In this document: piece by piece, positions 8,320-15,599 of the stretch | How positions within the stretch are numbered: the first letter of the stretch is position 1 | How the letters are laid out: each line of letters opens with the position of its first letter | NCBI GenBank assembly: GCA_017882715.1 | Contig: JADGOY010000016.1 | Coordinates: forward strand, 1-37,358 | Length of the DNA stretch: 37,358 nt | Direction: 5' to 3' | DNA from: Nakamurella sp. | GTDB lineage: Bacteria > Actinomycetota > Actinomycetes > Mycobacteriales > Nakamurellaceae | Position numbers and translations under genes: made by a program | Notes under the pieces: generated by a model | What the model was told of the DNA's origin: nothing | What the model saw: the letters and a program-made list of their open reading frames with translations, nothing else | Database searches by the model: none

Positions 8320-9110
8320 TCAACCCGACCGGTGACGCCACCGCGACCACCAGCGCGCGAAGATGTCACGCGCCTTCCTGGGCACGGTCGGCGTTAGGCG
8401 GTACGGAGTCCAGCAGGGCAGGAAGTCGTTGAAGACGACCGCTTTCCCTGATGTCCCGGTGACCGCTGATGCCGGAACCGAGGTCGTAGGCGTTGTGGGT
8501 CGCGCCGTCCCAGCGTGCCGGTACCGGGGTTCTGCGCGTCGATCACCGTTTCCAACGCACAGAAATAGCTGCGTGTGCGACATCGGCGCCGTGGTCCGCG
8601 GTTTGCCCTTGCCGAACGGGGTTTCGCAGCCACTGCCGGTGGTTTCGGCGAGCAGTTCGTCCATGAACCCCCTGCCGGTGATCTATTCCCCGGCCGACCC
8701 GGCGCCGAGGCCGTGGAATGCTCCTGCCAGCGAGACGAACGTTCCGACCTGGTGCCCGCGCGTCGGCTGACTCCAGGTGATCGGCGCGGTTCGCCGGTCA
8801 AGGCCGCGGAAGACCGAATACATCAGGGTGCAACCCAGGGAATGGGCGATGACGTCGACCACGTCGACGCCCACGTAGGCGCAGACGGCCTCGAGTAATC
8901 GCGGACGTCGTTGACGTTGTTGGTATGCGGCGTGAACAGGTCCACGGTGCCTGATCCGAGATAGCTCGGCGCCCAGATCAGCTCCGACGGGAAGCCCACG
9001 GCCAGCAACCTCCGGTTGAGGTCCAGCATGTCCCACGCCGCCGAAGCCACCCACCGGCCCGGTCCCCCTTCCCGTTGGTCCACGGCAACGGGGGAGCGGC
9101 CCGGTCCCAA
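8320..9110 (-). pseudogene. Frameshifted lipase-like alpha/beta-hydrolase
   Basis: Minus-strand pieces in order are RWVASAAWDMLDLNRRLLAV, SELIWAPSYLGSGTVDLFTP, VCAYVGVDVVDVIAHSLGCT (nucleophile elbow AHSLG), YSVFRGLDRRTAPITW, VGTFVSLAGAFHGLG, MDELLAETTGSGCETPFGKG, and GKAVVFNDFLPCWTPYRL near the end. This is the order expected of a secreted lipase or esterase-like hydrolase. The pieces lie in different frames, with shifts near 8900, 8690 and 8560, so no full protein is made. No signal peptide could be traced. It is convergent with the methyltransferase gene. Confidence 0.65.
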
Positions 9111-9192
9111 AGGATCAAGGGGCTGAAATCCGCCGGGTGCTTGCCCTTGGGTTCCTCTCCGGGCCCCGCATTTCGCGCGGATCAACATAGAC

Positions 9193-9270
9193 GGCGCGGA
9201 TCAACTTCCCGGTCATGGGACTGGAGTGACACGAGTCAACCAGTTCATGCGCGCGTTGGTAGTTGATCCG
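9193..9270 (-). repeat. Dispersed palindromic element, copy B
   Basis: The plus strand has left arm GGCGCGGATCAACTTCCCGG and right arm GTTCATGCGCGCGTTGGTAG followed by TTGATCC; the outer parts are inverted (GGATCAACTTCC versus GGTAGTTGATCC). Its reverse complement matches copy A through GCGCGCATGAA, GTTGACTCG and CCAGTCCCA. An extra GCGCGGATCAAC half-arm precedes it at 9175-9186. It lies between the dead lipase and the ndh repeat array. Confidence 0.65.
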
Positions 9271-9360
9271 AGCGACGTCCGTGGGTTTGTCGTGCACGGC
9301 GAAGGCAGGAGAGATTCCGTGCGGGTCGCCCCACGGCAGATGCCGGCCCAACCTGCCGGC

Positions 9361-9476
9361 CTGCCCAGCCTGCCCAGCCTGCCCGGCCTGCCGGCCTGCC
9401 GGCCTGCCGGCCTGCCGGTCTGCCGGTCTGCCGGTCTGCCGGTCTGCCGGTCTGCCGGTCTGCCGGTCTGCCCAGC
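9361..9476. repeat. 8-bp microsatellite-like array just after the ndh stop codon
   Basis: From 9361 there are three 9-bp units (CTGCCCAGC, CTGCCCAGC, CTGCCCGGC), three CTGCCGGC (9388-9411), seven perfect CTGCCGGT (9412-9467) and a closing CTGCCCAGC (9468-9476). It ends 2 bp from the ndh stop codon (9481-9479), so it would lie in the 3' untranslated part of the ndh message. Confidence 0.92.
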
Positions 9477-9478
9477 CT

Positions 9479-10879
9479 TCACCCGGTACGGTTGGCCAAC
9501 TGACTGGGCGCTGCCGAATTCCCTTCTGCGGCAGGTCTTTTCGCGGGAAGGATCGGGGCGGGTCGCCCGCTGGGCGGCAGATCCGAGGTCAGTTCGTCAC
9601 CTGCCTGCTCGAAGGTGATCACCCGGTGGCCCCGATTGTTGGAGAACCACATCGCGCGCGCCCAGGTGTACAAGGTTCCCAGTCGGTTTCCCCAGCCGAT
9701 GAGATACAGGCAGTGGATGAATCCCCACATCACGTACCCGATCAGGCCGGTGAACTTCATGCCGAACGCATCCGCGACCGCCGCCTTGTGCCCGACGGTG
9801 GCCATGCTGCCCTTGTCGAAGTACTTGAACGGTTCCGGCGGCGCCTCGCCGGCGACCCTGGCCTTGATCACCCTGCCGACGTAGGTGCCCTCCTGCATTG
9901 CGGGTTGGGCGACCCCGGGCAGCTTGTTGAGCGAGACCATGTCGCCGATGGCGAACACCTCCGGTCGGCCCGGGAGCGAGCAGTCGGAGTTCACCGGGAT
10001 GCGGCCGGCTCGGTCCGTCTCGGCTCCGGTCTTCTCGGCCAGCATCTTCGCCAGCGGAGAGGCCTGGACGCCCGCGGCCCAGATTCGGGTACGGGTGCGG
10101 ACCGTCTCAGGGCCGTCCGGGCCCTTGAAGGTGATCGAGTCGTGGTCCATGTCTACGGCCATGGTGTTCAGCCGGACCTCGACCCCGAGACTCTCCAGAT
10201 GCTTCTGGGTGTATTTCTGCAGCTTCGGGTCGAACGGCGGGAGCACCGCCGTCGCGCCCTCCAACAGCAGGATGCGCGCCTCCCGCGTGTTGACCGACCG
10301 GTACTCCTGCGGCAGCACCTTGTGCGCCAGTTCGCCCAGCTGGCCGGCCAGTTCGACACCTGTCGGTCCGGCGCCGATCACCACGAACGTCAGGTACTCG
10401 GCGCGCTCGGCGGGATCGGTGCTCATCTCGGCCATCTCGAACTTCGACAGGATCCCGTCCCGCAGATACCGCGCGTCCTCGACGGTCTTCATGCCCGGCG
10501 CGAACTCCGCGAAGTGGGCGTTGCCGAAGTACGAGTGCGATGCGCCGGCGGCGACGACCAGCGTGTCATACGGCAGCTCGAGGTCCCGCCCGTCCGGCCC
10601 CTTGGCCCGGACGACCTTGTTGTCCAGGTCCAGGTCATACACATCGGCGAGCAACGCCTGGGCGTTCCGCTGCTTCTTGATCACAGTGCGCAGTGCCGGC
10701 GCGATCAGCCCGGGCGGCAGGATGCCGGTGGCCACCTGGTACAGCAGCGGCTGGAAGAGATGGTGGTTCGTGCGGTCCACCATGGTGACCTTCACGTCGG
10801 CACTCGCCAGGCCTCGGGTGGCGTTCAGACCGCCGAACCCGCCGCCCACCACCACCACGCGATGCAGCTCGCTCGCCAT
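9479..10879 (-). CDS. ndh: Type II NADH dehydrogenase
   Basis: A 466-residue single-subunit NADH:quinone oxidoreductase, a non-proton-pumping flavoprotein bound to the inner face of the membrane that feeds electrons into the quinone pool. The FAD dinucleotide motif is GGGFGG at 12-17, the NADH-binding motif GAGPTGVELAG at 169-179, and the second FAD contact FAIGDM at 309-314, followed by GVAQPAMQEG. The region 365-400 (GLIGYVMWGFIHCLYLIGWG) is the usual membrane-contact part. Length fits the family (about 430-470). ATG 10879-10877 is preceded by AGGAAGG. The last 30 or so residues are Pro/Ala-rich and end right at the repeat array, so the C-terminus may have been altered by it. Confidence 0.92.
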   Translation of the reverse strand: MASELHRVVVVGGGFGGLNATRGLASADVKVTMVDRTNHHLFQPLLYQVATGILPPGLIAPALRTVIKKQRNAQALLADVYDLDLDNKVVRAKGPDGRDLELPYDTLVVAAGASHSYFGNAHFAEFAPGMKTVEDARYLRDGILSKFEMAEMSTDPAERAEYLTFVVIGAGPTGVELAGQLGELAHKVLPQEYRSVNTREARILLLEGATAVLPPFDPKLQKYTQKHLESLGVEVRLNTMAVDMDHDSITFKGPDGPETVRTRTRIWAAGVQASPLAKMLAEKTGAETDRAGRIPVNSDCSLPGRPEVFAIGDMVSLNKLPGVAQPAMQEGTYVGRVIKARVAGEAPPEPFKYFDKGSMATVGHKAAVADAFGMKFTGLIGYVMWGFIHCLYLIGWGNRLGTLYTWARAMWFSNNRGHRVITFEQAGDELTSDLPPSGRPAPILPAKRPAAEGNSAAPSQLANRTG

Positions 10880-11299
10880 GAGTTACCTTCCTGTCGAGAT
10901 AGGACACAACAGTTGTCGGGGAGGTCGCCATCGTCCCGCGGTGCGCTGGATTGCGACACCCAGCACACGGTCGACGCGGCATTATGGCAACGGACACACC
11001 TGGGACCGGCGTTTTTTACCGTTCAGTGGAAGCGCCGGGAATTCCGGTCAATCGCCATCTGCAGAAGTCCAAGAATAATGCCCGCCGCGGGTTGGTGAGC
11101 CCGGGCACCGGAGTATCGCCTGGTCAGCAACTGCTTCAGCTGGACCATGCGGTCCTGAGGATCCCCGTCGCCGGGTTGCCCCGCAGGGACAGGTGCACTT
11201 TCGATCTGCTCGCGGAGCCCGTCCGGCCGGGCCGCCTCGGCGTCGTCCGCCCGTTGGTCGTCCCCGACCCTGCGGCGCGGAGCAGGTCACCGGTGGCGG
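10880..11299. other. Gene-free stretch upstream of ndh
   Basis: This stretch lies upstream of ndh, whose promoter must be here, but no clear -35/-10 pair stands out. Open frames here have mixed composition and match nothing recognisable. The left end has the AGGAAGG Shine-Dalgarno of ndh. Confidence 0.4.
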
Positions 11300-11700
11300 T
11301 CAGCGCGCCGTCGGCACCCGTGATACGTGCCGGAGGAACAGGTAGAGCGGCACCAGGGTCAGCGCGCCCAGCGCTGCGAACGCCGGAACCATCGCCAGGG
11401 ATCCCTCGGGCGAGGGCGGATCCGCCTGGTGCCGAACCACTGATCCGCGGCAACGCTCGCCCCCTCGATCACCCAGGTGGTCAGCAGCGCACCGATGACC
11501 AGGTACCCCCAGGGTCGGAGGCGCTACCACCACCCGGAGGCGACCATCGTCAGCGGCAACACCACGCCAGATCCTGCACGAACGTCGGGCTGATGGTCAG
11601 TCCCATGCCGTGCAGGAACGAACTCGGCGTGTCCGAGCGGATCGCCGGGATGATCGTGCGCAGCCAGATCAGCGTGTTGAGCACGGCGACGATCATGGCT
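11300..11700 (-). pseudogene. Decayed multi-spanning membrane protein
   Basis: The minus strand from 11697 reads MIVAVLNTLIWLRTIIPAIR, SDTPSSFLHGMGLTISPTFV and QDLAW, then changes frame (LPLTMVASGWWW). It continues in further frames as WGYLVIGA-like, HQADPPSPEGSLAMVPAFAA and LGALTLVPLYLFLRHV, ending near 11300. The pieces match the layout of a conserved actinobacterial membrane protein of unknown function (helix, loop with HGMG, helix pair, helix). At least three shifts are needed to read it, and the N-terminal helices are missing. Confidence 0.55.
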
Positions 11701-11842
11701 TGTTCTGCTGACCGGCGTCCGGGGTCACCACGAACGTGACCTCGCGCCCCTGCACGTTCGAACGCTTGCCCGGTGCCGTCGTATGCGGCGACTTCCGTGT
11801 GCGTCGGGTGGACAGGTCCTTTCTCGCTGCCCTGGCGTTACA

Positions 11843-11899
11843 CGTCCTGCGGGCAGAGCAACGTCCTGCAGGCAGAGCAACGTCCTGCGGGCACAGCGA
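11843..11899. repeat. 19-bp tandem repeat, three units
   Basis: ACGTCCTGCGGGCAGAGCA is repeated at 11843-11861, 11862-11880 (one change) and 11881-11899 (two changes). It lies 57 bp beyond the dhaK stop codon on its 3' side, outside recognised genes. Confidence 0.85.
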
Positions 11900-11955
11900 C
11901 GGCGGGCAGCCAGCCAACGTCGGAAAGTCCGCATCGGCGGGACCAGTTGCGCTGG

Positions 11956-12951
11956 TCAGAAAACGCGGATGGCAACCTCCGCCGAGGCGGCGAGCAGGGC
12001 CTCGATCTCGTCGTCCAACTTGACCAGGGTGATCGACGCGCCGGCCATGTCCAGGGACGTGCAGTACTCCCCGACGTAGCTGCGCTTCACGGTGATGCCC
12101 TGCTCGGCGAGCCGCTGGTGGGCGTGGCGGTACAGGATGTAGAGCTCACTGATCGGGGTGCCACCGAGGCCGTTGATCATCAGCGCCACGTTGTCGCCGG
12201 ACCTGTACGGCAGGTCGGTCACCACGGCGTCAAGCACCTCGTCGACGATGGCGTCGGCCTCGACCAGCTTCTTGCGTTCCCGGCCGGGTTCGCCGTGAAT
12301 GCCGACACCCATTTCGATTTCGTCGGCGCCGAGTTCGAACAGCGGGGAGCCTTTGGCCGGTGGGGTGCAGGCGGTGAGCGCGACACCCATGGTGCGCGTC
12401 ACGTCGTTCACCTTGCGCCCGATGCGGATGCACTCGTCCAGGTCGGCGCCCTGCTCGGCGGCCGCGCCGACCGCCTTGATGACGAAGAAATTCCCGGCCA
12501 CACCGCGACGGCCGATCGTGTAGGTCGAGTCCTTGACGGCGACATCGTCGTTGATCGTGAGGATCTCGACCTTGATGCCCTCGGATTCGGCCATTTCCTT
12601 GCCCATGTCGAAGGCCATCCGGTCGCCGGTGTAGTTGTTCACCAGCAGCAACACGCCCTTGTCGGAGGCCAGCCTCTTCGTGGTCTCGTAGACGTAATCC
12701 ATCGGCGGGGCGGCGAAGACGTCGCCGGGACATGCGGCGTCCAGCATGCCCTTGCCGACCACCATCACATGCGCCGGCTCGTGACCAGATCCGGAACCCT
12801 GGACGATCGACACCTTGTCGGCGCGGGGCGCGTCCGATCGCATGATGAGGTTGTATTCAGGCACATAGGTGAGCGTGCCCGGGTTGGCCAGCGCGATGCC
12901 CTCCAGCATCTCGGGGACGAACTGCTTCGGGTCGTTGACGAACTTCTTCAT
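11956..12951 (-). CDS. dhaK: Dihydroxyacetone kinase substrate-binding subunit DhaK
   Basis: A 331-residue DhaK-family protein that binds dihydroxyacetone or a related short ketose covalently through a histidine; DhaL carries the nucleotide. The substrate loop GSGSGHEPAH is at 52-61 (GGGSGHEPAH in most relatives). VGKGMLDAA follows, and the covalent His is His219 in GIHGEPG. ATG 12951-12949 has GAGGGAG just upstream and overlaps the dhaL stop by 4 bp (ATGA), so translation is coupled. This is the last gene of the aldolase-HAD-dhaL-dhaK set. No DhaM phosphocarrier is present in the window. The real substrate may be another ketose such as erythrulose, since DhaK homologues with such activities are known. 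Confidence 0.88.
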   Translation of the reverse strand: MKKFVNDPKQFVPEMLEGIALANPGTLTYVPEYNLIMRSDAPRADKVSIVQGSGSGHEPAHVMVVGKGMLDAACPGDVFAAPPMDYVYETTKRLASDKGVLLLVNNYTGDRMAFDMGKEMAESEGIKVEILTINDDVAVKDSTYTIGRRGVAGNFFVIKAVGAAAEQGADLDECIRIGRKVNDVTRTMGVALTACTPPAKGSPLFELGADEIEMGVGIHGEPGRERKKLVEADAIVDEVLDAVVTDLPYRSGDNVALMINGLGGTPISELYILYRHAHQRLAEQGITVKRSYVGEYCTSLDMAGASITLVKLDDEIEALLAASAEVAIRVF

Positions 12952-13592
12952 GACACTCCCTCGGTTGGCCACGCCTGGTTGACGTGTTCGACGATCACGG
13001 CCACCGCCATCGCACCGGCGTCGACCGAACCCCTGCTGCGCTCCCCCGTGTACGACGCACGCCCACGTTTGGCCACCATGTCGGTGGTCGCCTCGGCGGC
13101 CTCCCTGGCGGCGACCGCCGCCGCTGCCAGTACCCCCGACGGGTCCGTTCCCGACCGCAATTCGGATTCGATGCGATCGGTCATCGGGATCAGCGCGTCC
13201 AGCAGGGTCTTGTCGCCGACGTCCGACTGACCCCGCATCTTGATGCCGTCGGTCGCCGCCCGCAGCATTGCGACGACGTCTTCGCCGGTCAGCATCTGCG
13301 CGGTTCCCGCGGTGATCCCGGCCTTCATGAACGCTGTACCCCAGATGGGCCCCGAGGTACCTCCGATCCGGGAGCTGACGATCATCCCCACCTTCTTCAG
13401 GAAGGTCCCCGGGTTGGCGCGGTCGATGCCGTCCCAGCCCTCGATCACCTTCTCGAAGCCACGTGCCAGCGAGTACCCGAAGTCCCCGTCACCGACGACG
13501 GAATCCAGGTCACCGAAATAGGTCTCGTTGTCGACCGCGGTCTGCGCGATCGTTCGGACGACGAGATCCACCTGCTGTTGCGTGTCGGTCAC
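12948..13592 (-). CDS. dhaL: Dihydroxyacetone kinase nucleotide-binding subunit DhaL
   Basis: A 214-residue, all-helical DhaL-family subunit, the usual size. The Mg-nucleotide site is visible as Asp30, Asp35 and Asp37 in DSVVGDGDFG. The residue after the last Asp is Phe where many relatives have His (GDGDHG). RIGGTSGPIWGTAFM and the C-terminal VDAGAMAV segment are also characteristic. The start is GTG 13592-13590 with GGGAGG upstream. It overlaps the HAD gene stop by 4 bp (GTGA) and the dhaK start by 4 bp. In PTS-type systems DhaL holds ADP that DhaM re-phosphorylates; in two-subunit ATP-dependent systems ATP exchanges directly. Which applies here cannot be read from the sequence. Confidence 0.86.
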   Translation of the reverse strand: MTDTQQQVDLVVRTIAQTAVDNETYFGDLDSVVGDGDFGYSLARGFEKVIEGWDGIDRANPGTFLKKVGMIVSSRIGGTSGPIWGTAFMKAGITAGTAQMLTGEDVVAMLRAATDGIKMRGQSDVGDKTLLDALIPMTDRIESELRSGTDPSGVLAAAAVAAREAAEATTDMVAKRGRASYTGERSRGSVDAGAMAVAVIVEHVNQAWPTEGVS

Positions 13593-14410
13593 CCGGCACC
13601 TCCCTGTGCTGGTTCGCTCGGCCCGGCGGGCGGCGTGCCGACGCCGACGCATGCCCTGAGGTCGTCGAGCATGAGGTAGTCGCCGGGTCTGGCGGGTCCC
13701 CGGTTGGCGAGCACCTCGATCGGCGCACGGCCGGGGTCGCCGATCTCGGACACCACCAGCACGGCCTCGTCGAAGGCTTCGTCACGGGTGTATCCGCTCA
13801 CCGTGACCAGGCAGGCTAGCCCCGCTCGGGTCGCGGCGAGCAGACCGTTGCGGGAGTCCTCGACGGCCAGCGTGTCGGCCGGGTCGAGGCCCAGCCGGTC
13901 GACCGTCAACAGGTAGATCGCCGGGTCCGGCTTCTTGGCCGGGACGATGTCGCCGGAGAAGATGCTGACCCGTTGGGCGGTCTCGGCCCCGACTGCGTGC
14001 TGCAGGACGGCGTGCACGGATTCCGGCGCCGAGGTGGAGGCGACCGCGACGGTCCAACCGGCATCCAGCGCGGTCGTGATGATCCGCGCGATGCCGGGAC
14101 GCGCCGGGATCTCGCCGTCGGCGACGAGTCTGCCGAACCACGCGGTCTTGCTCCTGTGCCAGGTCGCGAGCAGTGTTGCGCGGGCTTCCGCATCGTCCGG
14201 AATTCCGGCGGCCTCGACGAAACGCGGATCACCGAAAAGGCTGGCCATCCGCTCCTTGCCGCCGCCGATCTTGAGCCGCAGGCCGTACTCGGCCTCGTCC
14301 CAGTGGGCCGGCAGGCCGTACTCGTCGAAGGTGGCGTTGAAGGCCGGGAGGTGTCCGTACCGTTCGGTGTCGGCCAGCACGCCGTCACAGTCGAAGATCA
14401 GTGCCGTCAC
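13589..14410 (-). CDS. HAD-family (CbbY-like) phosphatase or phosphoglucomutase-type hydrolase
   Basis: A 273-residue HAD subfamily IA protein. The nucleophile is Asp7 and the acid/base Asp9 in FDCDGVLAD. Motif II is ASTSAPESV, the motif III lysine lies in PAKKPDP, and motif IV is VEDSRNG. The cap region (GLPAHWDEAEYGLRLKIGGG) resembles CbbY and beta-phosphoglucomutase-like enzymes, which act on small sugar phosphates. The start is GTG 14410-14408, overlapping the aldolase stop by 4 bp (GTGA). The C-terminal 25 residues are Pro/Gly-rich and not part of the fold. Its place between the aldolase and the kinase subunits suggests removal of phosphate from a product or inhibitory sugar phosphate. 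Exact substrate unknown. Confidence 0.82.
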   Translation of the reverse strand: MTALIFDCDGVLADTERYGHLPAFNATFDEYGLPAHWDEAEYGLRLKIGGGKERMASLFGDPRFVEAAGIPDDAEARATLLATWHRSKTAWFGRLVADGEIPARPGIARIITTALDAGWTVAVASTSAPESVHAVLQHAVGAETAQRVSIFSGDIVPAKKPDPAIYLLTVDRLGLDPADTLAVEDSRNGLLAATRAGLACLVTVSGYTRDEAFDEAVLVVSEIGDPGRAPIEVLANRGPARPGDYLMLDDLRACVGVGTPPAGPSEPAQGGAG

Positions 14411-15267
14411 CAGGCACGCCCGGAACTGCCGAAGATCCGCATGTGCTCGCGTGCCATGTCGGTCACCGCCGCGGTCTGGGCTTTGAACAGCGACGGGGGG
14501 TCCCATTTCCGTTTCTCCTCCGCGCCGCGGAGAAACTCCAGACTCGACTTCATGTAGCACTCTTTCAACGCGGTGGAGATGTTCACCTTCGCGCAGCCAC
14601 GGGCGATCAGGTCCTGGAACTGCTCGGCGCTCATCCCGGTGCCGCCGTGCAGGGCCATCGGGATGCCGGTCGCCTCGACCAGGTCGGTGACGCGCTGGTG
14701 GTCGAGCACCGGCGCGGCCTTGTACTGCCCGTGCGCATTACCGATGGCGGGAGCGAAGCAGTGCACCCCGGTGCGCTCGATGAAATCCACCGCAACATCC
14801 AGACTCTGCTGTACGGAGGCGCTGTCCGAGCCGACTCCGTCCTCGACTCCCTGGATGCCTTCGATCTCGCCTTCCACGTGCGCGCCGTGGGCGGCCGCTT
14901 CCTTGACGACTTCGGTGGTCTGGATGAGGTTCTCGGCAACGTCGAGCTCGTGGGCGTCGAACAGCACCGAGTTCCACCCACCGTCGAGGCAGTCGGTGAT
15001 GACCGAACGTTGCGGGCAGTGGTCAAGATGCAGGGTCACCGGCACCGGTACGTCGCGGACCAATGCGGCGAAGATCCCGAACAGCTGATCCCGCCCGTAC
15101 ATCATCACGGTCTTGACCGACGTCTGCAGGATCACCGGCGACTTCTCCCGCACGGCGGCGGCCAGCACCGCGTCGATCGTCAGGTCGTTGATGATGTTGA
15201 ACGCCGGAACCCCGAACCGCTGCGCGAACGCTCGGTCCAGCGTGTCCTTCAGCGAGACGACCGGCAC
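14407..15267 (-). CDS. Class II (zinc-dependent) ketose-bisphosphate aldolase
   Basis: A 286-residue member of the FBA/GatY class II aldolase family, which splits a ketose (bis)phosphate into dihydroxyacetone phosphate and an aldehyde. Zinc ligands and catalytic residues are recognisable: Asp82-His83 in HLDH, Glu134 in VEGEIEG, His179 in GNAHGQ, His207 in LHGGTG and Asn229 in KVNI. It is shorter than glycolytic actinobacterial FbaA (about 340 residues) and closer in size to GatY/KbaY-type aldolases, so a peripheral sugar pathway is more likely than core glycolysis. GTG 15267-15265 follows GGGAGG. It is the first gene of the operon and is coupled to the HAD gene by a 4-bp overlap. Confidence 0.87.
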   Translation of the reverse strand: MPVVSLKDTLDRAFAQRFGVPAFNIINDLTIDAVLAAAVREKSPVILQTSVKTVMMYGRDQLFGIFAALVRDVPVPVTLHLDHCPQRSVITDCLDGGWNSVLFDAHELDVAENLIQTTEVVKEAAAHGAHVEGEIEGIQGVEDGVGSDSASVQQSLDVAVDFIERTGVHCFAPAIGNAHGQYKAAPVLDHQRVTDLVEATGIPMALHGGTGMSAEQFQDLIARGCAKVNISTALKECYMKSSLEFLRGAEEKRKWDPPSLFKAQTAAVTDMAREHMRIFGSSGRAW

Positions 15268-15348
15268 GTGACCTCCCGGGGTGAATGTCCGGCGGTGGAC
15301 CGCCGGGCCACGCACGGTCAGTCAAATACACCTGCCGCTCCGACAGAA

Positions 15349-15364
15349 TGGGGGAAATCCCCCA
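15349..15364. promoter_or_regulatory. Operator-like inverted repeat upstream of the aldolase operon
   Basis: A perfect inverted repeat TGGGGG-AAAT-CCCCCA lies 82 bp upstream of the aldolase GTG. The position suits a regulator site, or a small hairpin in the leader. Neither has direct support. Confidence 0.35.
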
Positions 15365-15434
15365 CTGGCCGCCGGACGCAGCCGCGGTTTCGCGCGTGAC
15401 CCGGCGTCGACATGCCACCGTCCGACTGTCGACC

Positions 15435-15587
15435 GTCGCAACACCGGGCATCTTCGACCCCTCCTGCGACGAACGGTTGGGTGCTCCGCGCGGTCGGTGG
15501 CGACCGGGTTGGACCCCAGCACACGAGCAACGCTGGGTGAACCGCGGCAAAGTCGCAACACCGGGCATCTTCGACCCCTCCTGCGAC
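15435..15587 (-). repeat. Two identical 36-bp repeats containing a ribosome-site-like sequence and ATG
   Basis: The copies at 15435-15470 and 15552-15587 are identical and separated by 81 bp. On the minus strand each reads GTCGCAGGAGGGGTCGAAG, then ATG, then CCCGGTGTTGCGAC. So each carries GGAGGGG about 6 bp before an ATG, and each is bounded by the inverted hexamers GTCGCA and TGCGAC. They lie between the GAF-LuxR gene and the aldolase operon. Confidence 0.85.
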
Positions 15588-15599
15588 ACGCGCCCAGGA

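Larger units (their letters stand above)
15268..15599. other. Upstream region of the aldolase operon
   Basis: There is no gene of its own here. It contains the inverted repeat TGGGGG-AAAT-CCCCCA at 15349-15364 and two 36-bp direct repeats at 15435-15470 and 15552-15587. The operon promoter should lie here; TATTTG around 15325-15330 on the minus strand is a weak -10 candidate. A minus-strand frame starting inside the 36-bp repeat stays open past the aldolase start, but it has no family likeness. Confidence 0.45.

Noticed and set aside
9361-9476. CRISPR array
   Set aside because: The units are 8-9 bp and contiguous, with no unique spacers and no cas genes nearby; the same holds for the other tandem arrays.
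9263-11098. Long plus-strand open frames opposite ndh
   Set aside because: They are antisense to a clearly conserved flavoprotein; composition is Arg/His/Gln-rich with no family likeness, as is usual for high-GC shadow frames.
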